A stretch of 64,000 nucleotides of DNA from Alistipes dispar (GTDB taxonomy: Bacteria; Bacteroidota; Bacteroidia; Bacteroidales; Rikenellaceae): positions 434,001-498,000 of the forward strand of contig NZ_AP019736.1 of the NCBI RefSeq assembly GCF_006542685.1. The letters are read 5' to 3'. Positions 49,700-58,710 of this stretch are shown piece by piece. The number at the start of each line of letters is the position of its first letter. The stretch's first letter is position 1. Both the position numbers and the translations under genes were made by a program. The notes beneath the pieces were generated by a model. The model was not told where the DNA came from and made no database searches. It was given only the letters and a program-made list of their open reading frames with translations.

Positions 49700-52600
49700 A
49701 TGAAGAAAAAAGTATCAGGCAATACAAAAAGCCTGATAATCTCGCTATTCGCGGTTTTGTCATGCCTGACGGCCTCGCACGCCTCGGCCCAGACCGCACG
49801 CGTGACGATCGGCATGCGGCAAGTGAAAATGGAACAGGTGATGAACGAAATCGAAAAACAGACCCGTTACCTGTTCATCCACGACAAGAATCTCGACACC
49901 GACCGGACGGTAAGCGTCGAGGTTCGGGACCGGCCGGTGGCCGAAGCCCTCGAACAGATGGTCGGAGGCACGGGGCTGACCTACGAAATCAACGGCTCGA
50001 ACATCATCCTCTCGGAACGAAGGGGGGGGGTCGGCGCCACCCCGGACGAAACGCCGCAAACGGTAGCCGGCACGGTGACCGATTCCCGCGGGCTGCCCGT
50101 GATCGGCGCCTCGGTCATCATCAAGGGCACGACGATCGGCGTGAGCACGGACGTGAACGGCGGCTTCGAACTCCGTATCCCGTCCGGCACGCAGGCCCCC
50201 GTGCTGCTGGTCAATTACCTGGGATACGAACCGCAGGAGGTCGCCGTGAACGGACGCAGCGAAATCGCCGTCACGATGCAGGAGTCGGCCGTAGCCGTGG
50301 AGAACGTCGTGGTGACGGCGCTCGGCATCAAGCGGCAGGAGAAGGCCCTCTCCTACAACGTGCAGCAGGTGAAGGCCGAGGACATCACGACGGTCAAGGA
50401 CGCCAACTTCATGAACTCGCTCAACGGCAAGGTCGCCGGCGTGCAGATCAACGCCTCGGCGGCCGGCGTCGGCGGCGCGGCCCGCGTGGTGATGCGCGGC
50501 GCGAAGTCCATCTACAAGGACAACAACGCCCTCTACGTGATCGACGGCGTGCCGATGACCAACATTTCCTTCGGCTCGAACGACGACGGTCTGCAAGGCA
50601 ACTACGTGGGTTCGGACGGCGTGGCGGACATCAACCCCGACGACATCGAGTCGATCTCGGTGCTGACGGGTCCCTCGGCCGCGGCCCTCTACGGCTCGGA
50701 CGCCGCCAACGGCGTGGTGCTCATCAACACGAAGAAAGGCGAGGCCGGACGGACGAGCGTGAGCTTCTCGAACAGCACGACCTTCTCCTCGCCGCTGGTG
50801 ATGCCCCGCTTCCAGAACCGCTACGGCAACGTGGCCGGATCGTACCAGAGCTGGGGCGACAGGACCTCGCGGCGGTTCGATCCGGAGGGATTCTTCAACA
50901 CGGGGTCGAACGTCAATAACTCGTTCACCTTCTCCACGGGCACGAAGCGCTACCAGTCCTACTTCTCGGCGGCGACGACCAACGCCCGCAACATCCTGCC
51001 CAACAGCGGATACAACCGCTACAACTTCACCTTCCGCAACACGTTCAGCTTCCTCGACGAAAAACTGACGGCGGACGTCGGCGCCAGCTACATCCTGCAG
51101 GACAACAAGAACATGATCTCCTCGGGACAGTACTTCAACCCGCTGCCGGCACTCTACCTCTTCCCGCGCGGCGACGACTTCGACAACGTGCGCATGTACC
51201 AGATCTGGGACGAGTCGCGCAACCTCTACACGCAGAACTGGACCTACGGCTCGGGCGACATGTCGTTCCAGAACCCCTACTGGATCATGAACAAGATGAT
51301 AAACGAGACGAAGAAGCGCCGCTACATGCTCTCCGCGAGCCTGAAATACGACGTGACCAAGTGGCTCAACGTCACCGGCCGCGTGAAGGTGGACAACGCC
51401 GACATGGACATCACGAACAAGCGCTATGCCGGAACCGACACCAACTTCGCGGGCGAAAAGGGCCTCTACAACATCGAGAAGCGCAACGACCGCCAGATCT
51501 ACGCCGACGCCATCGCCAACGTGGACCTCTACTTCGCCGACGACTACCACCTGACGGCCAACGTCGGCGGGTCGATCAAGGACGTGCAGATGGACCTCAT
51601 GGGCTGGGGCGGCGACCTGCGCAAGATTCCCAACTTCTTCTCGATCACCAACATCTCCACCACGTCGTACAAGGAGCGCGAGGACGGCTCGCACGTGCAG
51701 TCGCAGAGCGTCTTCGCCAATGTCGAACTGTCGTGGAAGAGCATGCTCTACCTCACGGTGACGGGCCGCAACGACTGGGAGTCGGCGCTGGCCTTCTCGA
51801 AATACAAGTCCTTCTTCTACCCCTCGGTGGGTCTCTCGGCCGTGATCTCCGAAATGGTCGAGCTGCCCGAATGGTTCTCGTTCCTCAAGCTGCGCGCCTC
51901 CTATTCGGCCGTGGGATCCTCCTATGCGGCCTACCTGACCAAACCCTACTACAACTACAAGGGCCAGACGCACGAATGGGATTCGCTCCACCGCTTCCCG
52001 AACGACGACCTCAAGCCCGAGAAGACCAAGTCGTGGGAGGTGGGCCTCAACGCCCGCTTCTTCGGCGGCAAGCTCAACCTCGACGCCACGTGGTACCGTT
52101 CGGACACCTTCAACCAGACCTTCGAATCGACCCCCTCTTCGACGTCGGGCTACTCGTCGGTGCTCGTACAGGCCGGACAGGTCCGCAACTCGGGTCTCGA
52201 AATGCTGCTCAGCTACCATAACACATGGCGCGACTTCTCGTGGAACACGAGCGTGACCTACACGATGAACCGCAACAAGATCATCAAGCTCGCCAACGGC
52301 GTCATCAGCCCCGTGGACGGCAAGCCTATCGACATGCCCTACCTGGAGAAGGCCACGCTGGGCAACACCGGTTCGCCGCAGGTGATCCTCTACGAGGGCG
52401 GCACGATGGGCGACCTGTATATCAACCGCGAGCTGCGCACCGACGGCAACGGCAACATCTACGTCGATCCGGCCACCAACAAGGTCGAACTGACGACCAC
52501 CGAACGCCGCAAGGTGGCCAGTCTGATGCCCAAGGGCAACATCGGCTGGAACAACAGCTTCGCATGGAAGGGCATCAACCTCAACGTCATGCTCGCGGCC

Positions 52601-53023
52601 CGTCTGGGCGGTTCGGTCGTCTCGAACACCGAGGCGTTCCTCGACTACTACGGCGTCTCGGAGCGTTCGGCCGCCGCGCGCGACGCCGGAGGCGTCCGGG
52701 TGAACAACGGCATGGTGGACGCCAAGAACTACTACCAAACCATCGGCGCGGGCACGGGCGCCGGAGCCTACTACATCTACGACGCCACGAATGTCCGGCT
52801 GCAGGAGCTCTCGCTGGCCTACACGCTGCCCAAGCGCTGGTTCGCCGACAAACTGTCGATGACCGTCTCGCTCGTGGGCCGCAACCTATGGATGATCTAC
52901 AACAAGGCGCCCTTCGATCCCGAACTGACCACCTCGACCACCAACAACTTCCTGCAGGGCGTGGACTACTTCATGCTGCCCAGCCTGCGGAACATCGGAT
53001 TCACCGTGAAGTTACAATTCTAA
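49700..53023 (+). CDS. SusC/RagA-type TonB-linked receptor with STN domain
   Basis: 1107-aa outer-membrane glycan importer. Signal peptide (about 1-31, ending SHASAQ) is followed by an STN domain (about 35-105, QVKMEQVMNEIEKQTRYLF), a short Arg/Gly hinge, a CarboxypepD_reg domain (about 118-200, VAGTVTDSRGLPVIGASVII), a plug, and a large barrel ending in GFTVKLQF. The STN domain interacts with the FecR anti-sigma factor. The hinge SERRGG is encoded by a run of nine G (50022-50030); slippage by one base would abolish the receptor. This gene is in frame as written. The SusD gene follows 13 bp after the stop, so both are co-expressed. Confidence 0.96.
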   Translation: MKKKVSGNTKSLIISLFAVLSCLTASHASAQTARVTIGMRQVKMEQVMNEIEKQTRYLFIHDKNLDTDRTVSVEVRDRPVAEALEQMVGGTGLTYEINGSNIILSERRGGVGATPDETPQTVAGTVTDSRGLPVIGASVIIKGTTIGVSTDVNGGFELRIPSGTQAPVLLVNYLGYEPQEVAVNGRSEIAVTMQESAVAVENVVVTALGIKRQEKALSYNVQQVKAEDITTVKDANFMNSLNGKVAGVQINASAAGVGGAARVVMRGAKSIYKDNNALYVIDGVPMTNISFGSNDDGLQGNYVGSDGVADINPDDIESISVLTGPSAAALYGSDAANGVVLINTKKGEAGRTSVSFSNSTTFSSPLVMPRFQNRYGNVAGSYQSWGDRTSRRFDPEGFFNTGSNVNNSFTFSTGTKRYQSYFSAATTNARNILPNSGYNRYNFTFRNTFSFLDEKLTADVGASYILQDNKNMISSGQYFNPLPALYLFPRGDDFDNVRMYQIWDESRNLYTQNWTYGSGDMSFQNPYWIMNKMINETKKRRYMLSASLKYDVTKWLNVTGRVKVDNADMDITNKRYAGTDTNFAGEKGLYNIEKRNDRQIYADAIANVDLYFADDYHLTANVGGSIKDVQMDLMGWGGDLRKIPNFFSITNISTTSYKEREDGSHVQSQSVFANVELSWKSMLYLTVTGRNDWESALAFSKYKSFFYPSVGLSAVISEMVELPEWFSFLKLRASYSAVGSSYAAYLTKPYYNYKGQTHEWDSLHRFPNDDLKPEKTKSWEVGLNARFFGGKLNLDATWYRSDTFNQTFESTPSSTSGYSSVLVQAGQVRNSGLEMLLSYHNTWRDFSWNTSVTYTMNRNKIIKLANGVISPVDGKPIDMPYLEKATLGNTGSPQVILYEGGTMGDLYINRELRTDGNGNIYVDPATNKVELTTTERRKVASLMPKGNIGWNNSFAWKGINLNVMLAARLGGSVVSNTEAFLDYYGVSERSAAARDAGGVRVNNGMVDAKNYYQTIGAGTGAGAYYIYDATNVRLQELSLAYTLPKRWFADKLSMTVSLVGRNLWMIYNKAPFDPELTTSTTNNFLQGVDYFMLPSLRNIGFTVKLQF
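50022..50030 (+). repeat. G9 homopolymer in the SusC hinge
   Basis: Nine G between the STN and carboxypeptidase-like domains; in frame here, so the locus would be ON, and a one-base slip turns it OFF. Confidence 0.6.
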
Positions 53024-53036
53024 AACCCCGACCAAA

Positions 53037-54626
53037 ATGAAAACAAACCGGATATTCCGCCGGATCGGCCGGCTGACCGCAATGGGCGCGACGCTCGCGG
53101 CCGTGGCCTGCACCGGCAGCTTCGAAGAGTACAACACCAAACCCTACCGTCCGTCGGACGAGGACCTCGAGGGCGACAATGTCGGCGTGGGCATCCTCTT
53201 CCCGTCGATGATGGAATGGATGATGCACGTGCAGGTGAACGCCTCGCAGTACCACGACGTGCTGCTGGGCGACGAGCTGGGCGGCTATGCATCGGCCGTG
53301 AAATCCTACCAGGGCCAGAACATAGCGACCTACAACCCGTCGGACGACTTCAACGACCCGCTGTTCGAGAACACCTTCTCGAACTTCTACGGCAACTACT
53401 TCCAGATCATGACGGAAACGGGCGGCGAAGGCCCCGTGTACGAACTGTCGCGGATCATCCGCGTGGCCTCGATGCTGCGCGTGACCGACGCCTACGGTCC
53501 GATCCCCTACTCGAAGATGCAGAACGGAACCTTCTCCGTGCCCTACGACAGCCAGCGCGACGTCTATATGGCGATGATCGACGACCTGGACGAGGCCATG
53601 GAGTCGCTCCACACCTTCGCCGCGGCCGGCGGCGGTTCGCTGCTGAGCGACTTCGACATCAGCACCTACAAGGGCGACGTCAGCCTGTGGATCCAGTTCG
53701 CCAACACGCTCAAGCTGCGCATGGCGATCCGCATGAGCGGCGTGGAGCCCGAGGCGCAGCGTATCGCCGAGGAGGCCGTGGCCGCCATCGACACCTACGG
53801 ACTGATCGACGCCAACGCCGAGAACCTGCAATTCACGCTCACCTCGCGCCGCAACCCCTACTACACGCAGGCGACGAGCGAATCGTGGCAGGACCTGCGC
53901 TCGAACGCCAACATCACGATGTATATGAACGCCTACGAGGACCCGCGGCGCAGCTCCTACTTCTCGAAGTCGGGCTACGACGAGACCTATGCGGGCGTGC
54001 GCTCGGGAATCGAGAACGTGCTGCCGACGACCTACGCCTCCTTCTCCTACCCGCTCTTCGCGGAGACGGACCCCGTGCCGGTCATGTACGCCGCCGAGAG
54101 CTGGTTCCTGCGGGCCGAAGGAGCGCTGCTGGGCTGGGCGATGGGCGACACGCCCGAGAACCTCTACAACACGGGCGTGAAGACCTCCTTCGAGCAGTGG
54201 GGCTGCTCGTCCTCCTACGAAGGCTACATCGCCTCGACGCTGACGCCCCGACTCGCCTACACCGACCCCGCGGGGAAGCACGACCAGCCGAACTTCGGCC
54301 AGGCCGTCTCGGTGAAATGGGCCGACGACGGACACGAGCTGGAGCGCATCATCACCCAGAAGTGGATCGCCAACCACATGATCGGCCACGAGGCCTGGGC
54401 CGACTTCCGCCGGACGGGCTATCCCAAAATGATGATGGCCGTGAACAACCTCGGCGCCGCAGGCGGCATGTGGGGCAGCGTGGACGGCGACCGCGGAATG
54501 CGCCGCCTGCACTATCCGCAGTCGGAATACGACAACAACCGGGAGAACGTGCTCGGCGGCATCCAACTGCTCGGCGGTCCCGACGAATACTCCACCGACG
54601 TATGGTGGGCCAAGAAACAGAACTGA
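53037..54626 (+). CDS. SusD/RagB-family surface glycan-binding lipoprotein
   Basis: 529-aa lipoprotein partner of SusC that caps the transporter and binds glycan. The signal sequence ends in AAVAC with a lipobox Cys at about residue 25. The body is a SusD-like tetratricopeptide fold: FENTFSNFYGNYFQIMTE, RVTDAYGPIPYSKM, VLPTTYASFSYPLF, and SWFLRAEGALLGW near the C-terminus, characteristic of the SusD/RagB families. Located directly after SusC and before a GH18-like lipoprotein. Substrate is inferred from the PUL enzymes, not from this protein. Confidence 0.95.
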   Translation: MKTNRIFRRIGRLTAMGATLAAVACTGSFEEYNTKPYRPSDEDLEGDNVGVGILFPSMMEWMMHVQVNASQYHDVLLGDELGGYASAVKSYQGQNIATYNPSDDFNDPLFENTFSNFYGNYFQIMTETGGEGPVYELSRIIRVASMLRVTDAYGPIPYSKMQNGTFSVPYDSQRDVYMAMIDDLDEAMESLHTFAAAGGGSLLSDFDISTYKGDVSLWIQFANTLKLRMAIRMSGVEPEAQRIAEEAVAAIDTYGLIDANAENLQFTLTSRRNPYYTQATSESWQDLRSNANITMYMNAYEDPRRSSYFSKSGYDETYAGVRSGIENVLPTTYASFSYPLFAETDPVPVMYAAESWFLRAEGALLGWAMGDTPENLYNTGVKTSFEQWGCSSSYEGYIASTLTPRLAYTDPAGKHDQPNFGQAVSVKWADDGHELERIITQKWIANHMIGHEAWADFRRTGYPKMMMAVNNLGAAGGMWGSVDGDRGMRRLHYPQSEYDNNRENVLGGIQLLGGPDEYSTDVWWAKKQN

Positions 54627-54652
54627 CACACGAACCGAAAAACGCCATTCCA

Positions 54653-55771
54653 ATGAAAAAGAACATCATAAGACTGTCCGCCCTCCTGTTGGCCGCGGCT
54701 CCGCTCGCAGCCTGCGACGACTGGACCGAACCCGAAGCGCAGGACTTCACGCAGCGCTTCCCGGAATCCTATTACGAAAACCTGCGGGCCTACAAGGCTT
54801 CCGACCACTCGATCACCTTCGGATGGTTCGGCGGATGGGACCCCAAGGCCGCCACGACCGGATCGAGCCTGATGGGCATTCCCGACAGCGTGGACCTGGT
54901 GGCCAACTGGGCCTCGTTCTACCTGACCGAGGAACAGAAGGCCGAAGCGAAGGCCGTGAAGGCGAAAAAGGGGACCGACGTGGTCGTGACACTCCTGCTG
55001 ATGGACATCGGCCGCACGATCACGCCCGACGAGGTGACCGCAGGCATCACGGGCAAGGACGAAATCGCCCGGGCGATGCGCCACTACTGGGGCTGGTCCG
55101 ACGACGCCGACGCGGCGGAAATCGAAGCCGCGATCCGCAAATACGCCAGCGCAGTGGTGGACGTCGTGCTGGAAAACGAATACACGGGCCTCGACCTGGA
55201 CTACGAGCCGAGCTATTCGGACCACAAGGGGAACATCGTGAACGACCTGCCGTCCCAAGGCGACATCTACGCCGGAACGACTCCCGCCGAGCGGACCTTC
55301 TGGTTCGTGGACGAATGCGGCAGGCGCCTCGGCCCGAAATCGGACAGCGGCAAGCTGCTGATCGTGGACGGCGAGGTGGCCAAAATGCCGGTCGGCACGA
55401 TCGAATACTTCGACTACTACATCCTGCAAACCTATTCCCTCAGCTACCAAAGCAATCTGGACACCAGACTCGGAGCGTTAATCGGCGCTTTCAGCGATGT
55501 GCTCGACGAGAAGACGATCACCAACCGCACGATCGTCTGCGAGAACTTCGAGCCGGAGGCCCTGTGGAAGAACGGCGGCACGACCTACGTGCTGCCCGAC
55601 GGTTCGACGACCAACTCGCTGCACGGCATGGCTACGTGGCAGCCCTACACGGGCTACCGCAAGGGAGGCTTCGGCGCCTACCAGATGCAGAACGATTTCA
55701 AGAACGACTGCTACAAGTACTACCGGGAGGCCATCCACGCGATGAACGAACTGGAAAATGCCAACGAATAA
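54653..55771 (+). CDS. GH18-like lipoprotein (endo-beta-N-acetylglucosaminidase type)
   Basis: 372-aa protein with a lipobox Cys at about residue 20 (LAAC). The TIM-barrel region holds GLDLDYEP with Asp181, Asp183 and Glu185, the GH18 D-x-D-x-E catalytic signature, with Glu185 as acid. This architecture (SusC, SusD, GH18, DUF1735/LamG) occurs in Bacteroides loci that take N-glycans from glycoproteins, so release of N-glycans from the chitobiose core is a reasonable proposal; a chitinase or binding-only role is possible. Follows SusD by 26 bp. Confidence 0.82.
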   Translation: MKKNIIRLSALLLAAAPLAACDDWTEPEAQDFTQRFPESYYENLRAYKASDHSITFGWFGGWDPKAATTGSSLMGIPDSVDLVANWASFYLTEEQKAEAKAVKAKKGTDVVVTLLLMDIGRTITPDEVTAGITGKDEIARAMRHYWGWSDDADAAEIEAAIRKYASAVVDVVLENEYTGLDLDYEPSYSDHKGNIVNDLPSQGDIYAGTTPAERTFWFVDECGRRLGPKSDSGKLLIVDGEVAKMPVGTIEYFDYYILQTYSLSYQSNLDTRLGALIGAFSDVLDEKTITNRTIVCENFEPEALWKNGGTTYVLPDGSTTNSLHGMATWQPYTGYRKGGFGAYQMQNDFKNDCYKYYREAIHAMNELENANE

Positions 55772-55775
55772 AACC

Positions 55776-57029
55776 ATGAAAAGACCTATGAGAACGATAC
55801 TGAACGGCCGCTGCCGGGCGCTGCTCGCCGGCGCGGCGCTGCTGACGACCGCCTTCGGCTGCGACAACGCCGACCTCGGAGCGATCGACAACGCAGCCTA
55901 CATAGCCGAAGCGCAGAAGGAGACCAGCTCGACGGTGGAGGTCGGCAACGACGGAGCCACCGCGTCGCTGACGGCCCGGCTGGGCGGCAAGGCCGACGGC
56001 GAATACTCCTTCCGGATCGAAGCCGACCCGGAAGTGCTGGAGCGGTTCAACGCCCTGAACGGAACCTCCTACACGCTGCTGCCCGAAACGGGCTACGAAA
56101 TTCCCGGAGACCCGCTCGTGATCGGGACCGGCGATGTGGCGGCGACGCCCGTCGCGATAAAGATCCTGCCCTACACGCAGGAGATGGACGACTCGGGACA
56201 GACCTACGCCCTGCCCGTCACGCTGCGCAGCCTCGACGGCAGGATGACCGTGCTGGACGACGCCTCGCAGTTCCTCATCGTCTGCAACCGCAAGAAGATC
56301 GTTCCGGCCCCCGTCTTCAACTCGGAGTATGCGACCGGCGGCGTCACGAAACGCAACCGCGTGATCCTGAACATGAAGGATGCGCCGATCACCTTCACGG
56401 CCTACACCTTCGAATTCATGATGTATAAGGAGGCGTTCGACTACCGCAACTACATGATCGTCGGCTTCGACAACGAGGACGGACTGGGCAACCGCATGTG
56501 GGTGCGCTTCGAAGCCTCCTCGACGACCGCCGACCAGGAGAACCGCTGGATGCAGATCAACTCCGTGGTGAAACCCGCCGTGACGGCCACCGCGCCCTGC
56601 GAGGCGAAGAAATGGCAGCACGTGGCGATCGTCTTCGACGGTTCATCGACGAAGCTCTACCTCGACGGTTCGCTGGTGGCCGACAAGGCCACGGCCTCGC
56701 CCTCGATCACCTTCCGCCACTTCTCGTTCCTGCCGCAGCCGTCGTACTGCACCTCGACGATCTCGTTCCGCGAAGCCCGTCTGTGGAACACGGTGCGCAC
56801 CGAGGCCCAGCTCAAGAACAACATGAACAGCGTGGACCCCAACAGCGAAGGACTGCTGGGATACTGGAAGATGGACGAAGGCCAGGGCTACGTCTTCAAG
56901 GACGCCACGGGCCACGGCAACGACGGCGAGTGCACCTACTCGAACGCCGGAGACATCTGGGATCCGCAGGTCTATGGACCGGCCACCGGACTGAAGTGGG
57001 TCGAGGACATGAACGAAATGGACGAGTAA
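55776..57029 (+). CDS. DUF1735/LamG-domain surface glycan-binding lipoprotein
   Basis: 417-aa lipoprotein with a Cys at about residue 27 (AFGC). The N-terminal half is DUF1735-like (ASLTARLGGKADGEYSFRIEAD). The C-terminal half is a concanavalin-like LamG_3 domain (FTAYTFEFMMYK, WQHVAIVFDGSSTKLYLDGSLVAD and EGLLGYWKMDEGQGYVFKD). It resembles the glycan-binding proteins of PULs. Starts 4 bp after the GH18 stop, so it is the fourth gene of a tightly linked susC-susD-GH18-LamG set. A hairpin with a T-run follows. Confidence 0.9.
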   Translation: MKRPMRTILNGRCRALLAGAALLTTAFGCDNADLGAIDNAAYIAEAQKETSSTVEVGNDGATASLTARLGGKADGEYSFRIEADPEVLERFNALNGTSYTLLPETGYEIPGDPLVIGTGDVAATPVAIKILPYTQEMDDSGQTYALPVTLRSLDGRMTVLDDASQFLIVCNRKKIVPAPVFNSEYATGGVTKRNRVILNMKDAPITFTAYTFEFMMYKEAFDYRNYMIVGFDNEDGLGNRMWVRFEASSTTADQENRWMQINSVVKPAVTATAPCEAKKWQHVAIVFDGSSTKLYLDGSLVADKATASPSITFRHFSFLPQPSYCTSTISFREARLWNTVRTEAQLKNNMNSVDPNSEGLLGYWKMDEGQGYVFKDATGHGNDGECTYSNAGDIWDPQVYGPATGLKWVEDMNEMDE

Positions 57030-57070
57030 CGGCCTTTCGGCACGAACCGAACCGCTTTACGCAACCGACC

Positions 57071-57110
57071 GATGCAGGAGCGGGAAGCCTTTCCGGCTCC
57101 TGCATCTTTT
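57071..57110 (+). terminator. terminator/attenuator between LamG gene and sulfatase
   Basis: 11-bp stem (57071-57081 with 57096-57106) followed by TTTT; likely lowers read-through into the sulfatase-GH20 pair. Confidence 0.8.
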
Positions 57111-57126
57111 CCCCAAAAGAACCGAT

Positions 57127-58704
57127 ATGAAAAACAACAACCGCTTCATTCTGGGCGGTCTCGCGACAGCCGCCCTGACGGGCTGCGGCGGACAGCCCGA
57201 ACCGCCCCGCAGGCCGATGAACATCCTCTACATCATGACCGACGACCACACGTCGCAGATGATGAGCTGCTACGACGGCCGCTACGCCTCGACCCCGAAT
57301 CTCGACCGGATCGCCGAAGAGGGCGTGCGCTTCACGAACAGCTTCGTGGCGAACTCGCTCAGCGGCCCCAGCCGCGCCTGCATGCTCACCGGGAAGCATT
57401 CGCACAAGAACGGATTCTACGACAACACCACCTGCGTGTTCGACGGCTCGCAGCAGACCTTCCCCAAACTCCTCCGCAAGGCCGGATACGAAACGGCCAT
57501 CGTCGGGAAATGGCATCTCGAAAGCCTCCCGACGGGCTTCGACCATTGGGAAATACTGCCCGGGCAGGGAGACTACTACAACCCCGACTTCATCCGGCAG
57601 ACGGGAGACACGGTGCGCTGCGAAGGCTATATCACGAACATCATAACCGACAAGAGCATCGAGTGGCTCGAGCACGGACGCGACCCGGAGAAGCCCTTCT
57701 GTCTCGTGGTGCACCACAAGGCGCAGCACCGCAACTGGATGGCCGACACGTGCGACCTCGCGCTTTTCGAGGACCGCACGTTCCCCGTGCCGGAGACCTT
57801 CTACGACGACTACGAAGGACGTCCGGCAGCCGCCGCACAGGAGATGTCCATCGCCTCGAACCACGACATGGACCCGATATACGACCTCAAAATGCGGCAG
57901 CCGGGCCGGAAAAGCCGCCTCAGCGACGCATACGAGGCGATGATCGGGCGCATGAACCCGGAACAGCGCGCGGCGTGGGACCGCTTCTACGAGCCGATCG
58001 CAGCGGACTTCTACGCCCGCAACCCGCAGGGGCGCGAACTGGCCGAATGGAAGTTCACCCGCTACATGCGCGACTACCTCAAAACGCTCAAATCCCTCGA
58101 CGACAACGTGGGACGGCTGCTCGACTACCTCGAGGAGTCGGGACTCGCCGGGAACACCCTCGTAGTGTACACCTCCGACCAGGGATTCTACATGGGAGAG
58201 CACGGCTGGTTCGACAAACGGTTCATGTACGAGGAGTCGCTGCGGACCCCGCTCGTGATGCGGATGCCGGGCGGTGCGAAGGGACAGATCGCAGAGATGG
58301 TCCAGAACATCGACTACGCCCCCACGTTCCTCGAGCTGGCCGGAGCGCCCGTACCCGAGGACATTCAGGGCCGGTCGCTGCTGCCCCTGCTGCGGGGCGG
58401 GCATCCGGAAGACTGGAGAGAGTCGATCTACTACCATTTCTACGAATACCCGGCCGAGCACATGGTGAAACGCCATTACGGAGTGCGCGACGAACGGTGG
58501 AAGCTGATACACTTCTACGACGACATCGACGTGTGGGAACTCTACGACCTCGAAGCCGATCCCCGCGAGCTGCACAATCTCTTCGGAAATCCGGCCTACG
58601 CCGCCGAGCAGGAGCGGATGATGAAGGAGCTGGTGAAACTCCAGACGCAGTACGACGACACGGCGGCGATGGAAAAGAACGCATCCTACGACCGTAAAAG
58701 ATAG
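57127..58704 (+). CDS. sulfatase (S1 family, Ser-type), lipoprotein
   Basis: 525-aa sulfate-ester hydrolase. A lipobox Cys follows the signal region (ALTGC, about residue 20). The active-site signature SGPSRACMLTGKHSHKNG has Ser79 as the residue converted to formylglycine (S-x-P-S-R), so maturation needs the anaerobic radical-SAM sulfatase-maturing enzyme, which acts on Ser as well as Cys. Metal ligands include the Asp pair in IMTDDHTSQ and the Asp in TSDQGFYMGEHGWFDKR. It ends in a family-typical small C-terminal domain. With the GH20 at the next position, a GlcNAc-6-sulfate type substrate is plausible, though exact position specificity is inference. Confidence 0.93.
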   Translation: MKNNNRFILGGLATAALTGCGGQPEPPRRPMNILYIMTDDHTSQMMSCYDGRYASTPNLDRIAEEGVRFTNSFVANSLSGPSRACMLTGKHSHKNGFYDNTTCVFDGSQQTFPKLLRKAGYETAIVGKWHLESLPTGFDHWEILPGQGDYYNPDFIRQTGDTVRCEGYITNIITDKSIEWLEHGRDPEKPFCLVVHHKAQHRNWMADTCDLALFEDRTFPVPETFYDDYEGRPAAAAQEMSIASNHDMDPIYDLKMRQPGRKSRLSDAYEAMIGRMNPEQRAAWDRFYEPIAADFYARNPQGRELAEWKFTRYMRDYLKTLKSLDDNVGRLLDYLEESGLAGNTLVVYTSDQGFYMGEHGWFDKRFMYEESLRTPLVMRMPGGAKGQIAEMVQNIDYAPTFLELAGAPVPEDIQGRSLLPLLRGGHPEDWRESIYYHFYEYPAEHMVKRHYGVRDERWKLIHFYDDIDVWELYDLEADPRELHNLFGNPAYAAEQERMMKELVKLQTQYDDTAAMEKNASYDRKR

Positions 58705-58710
58705 GAAGAC

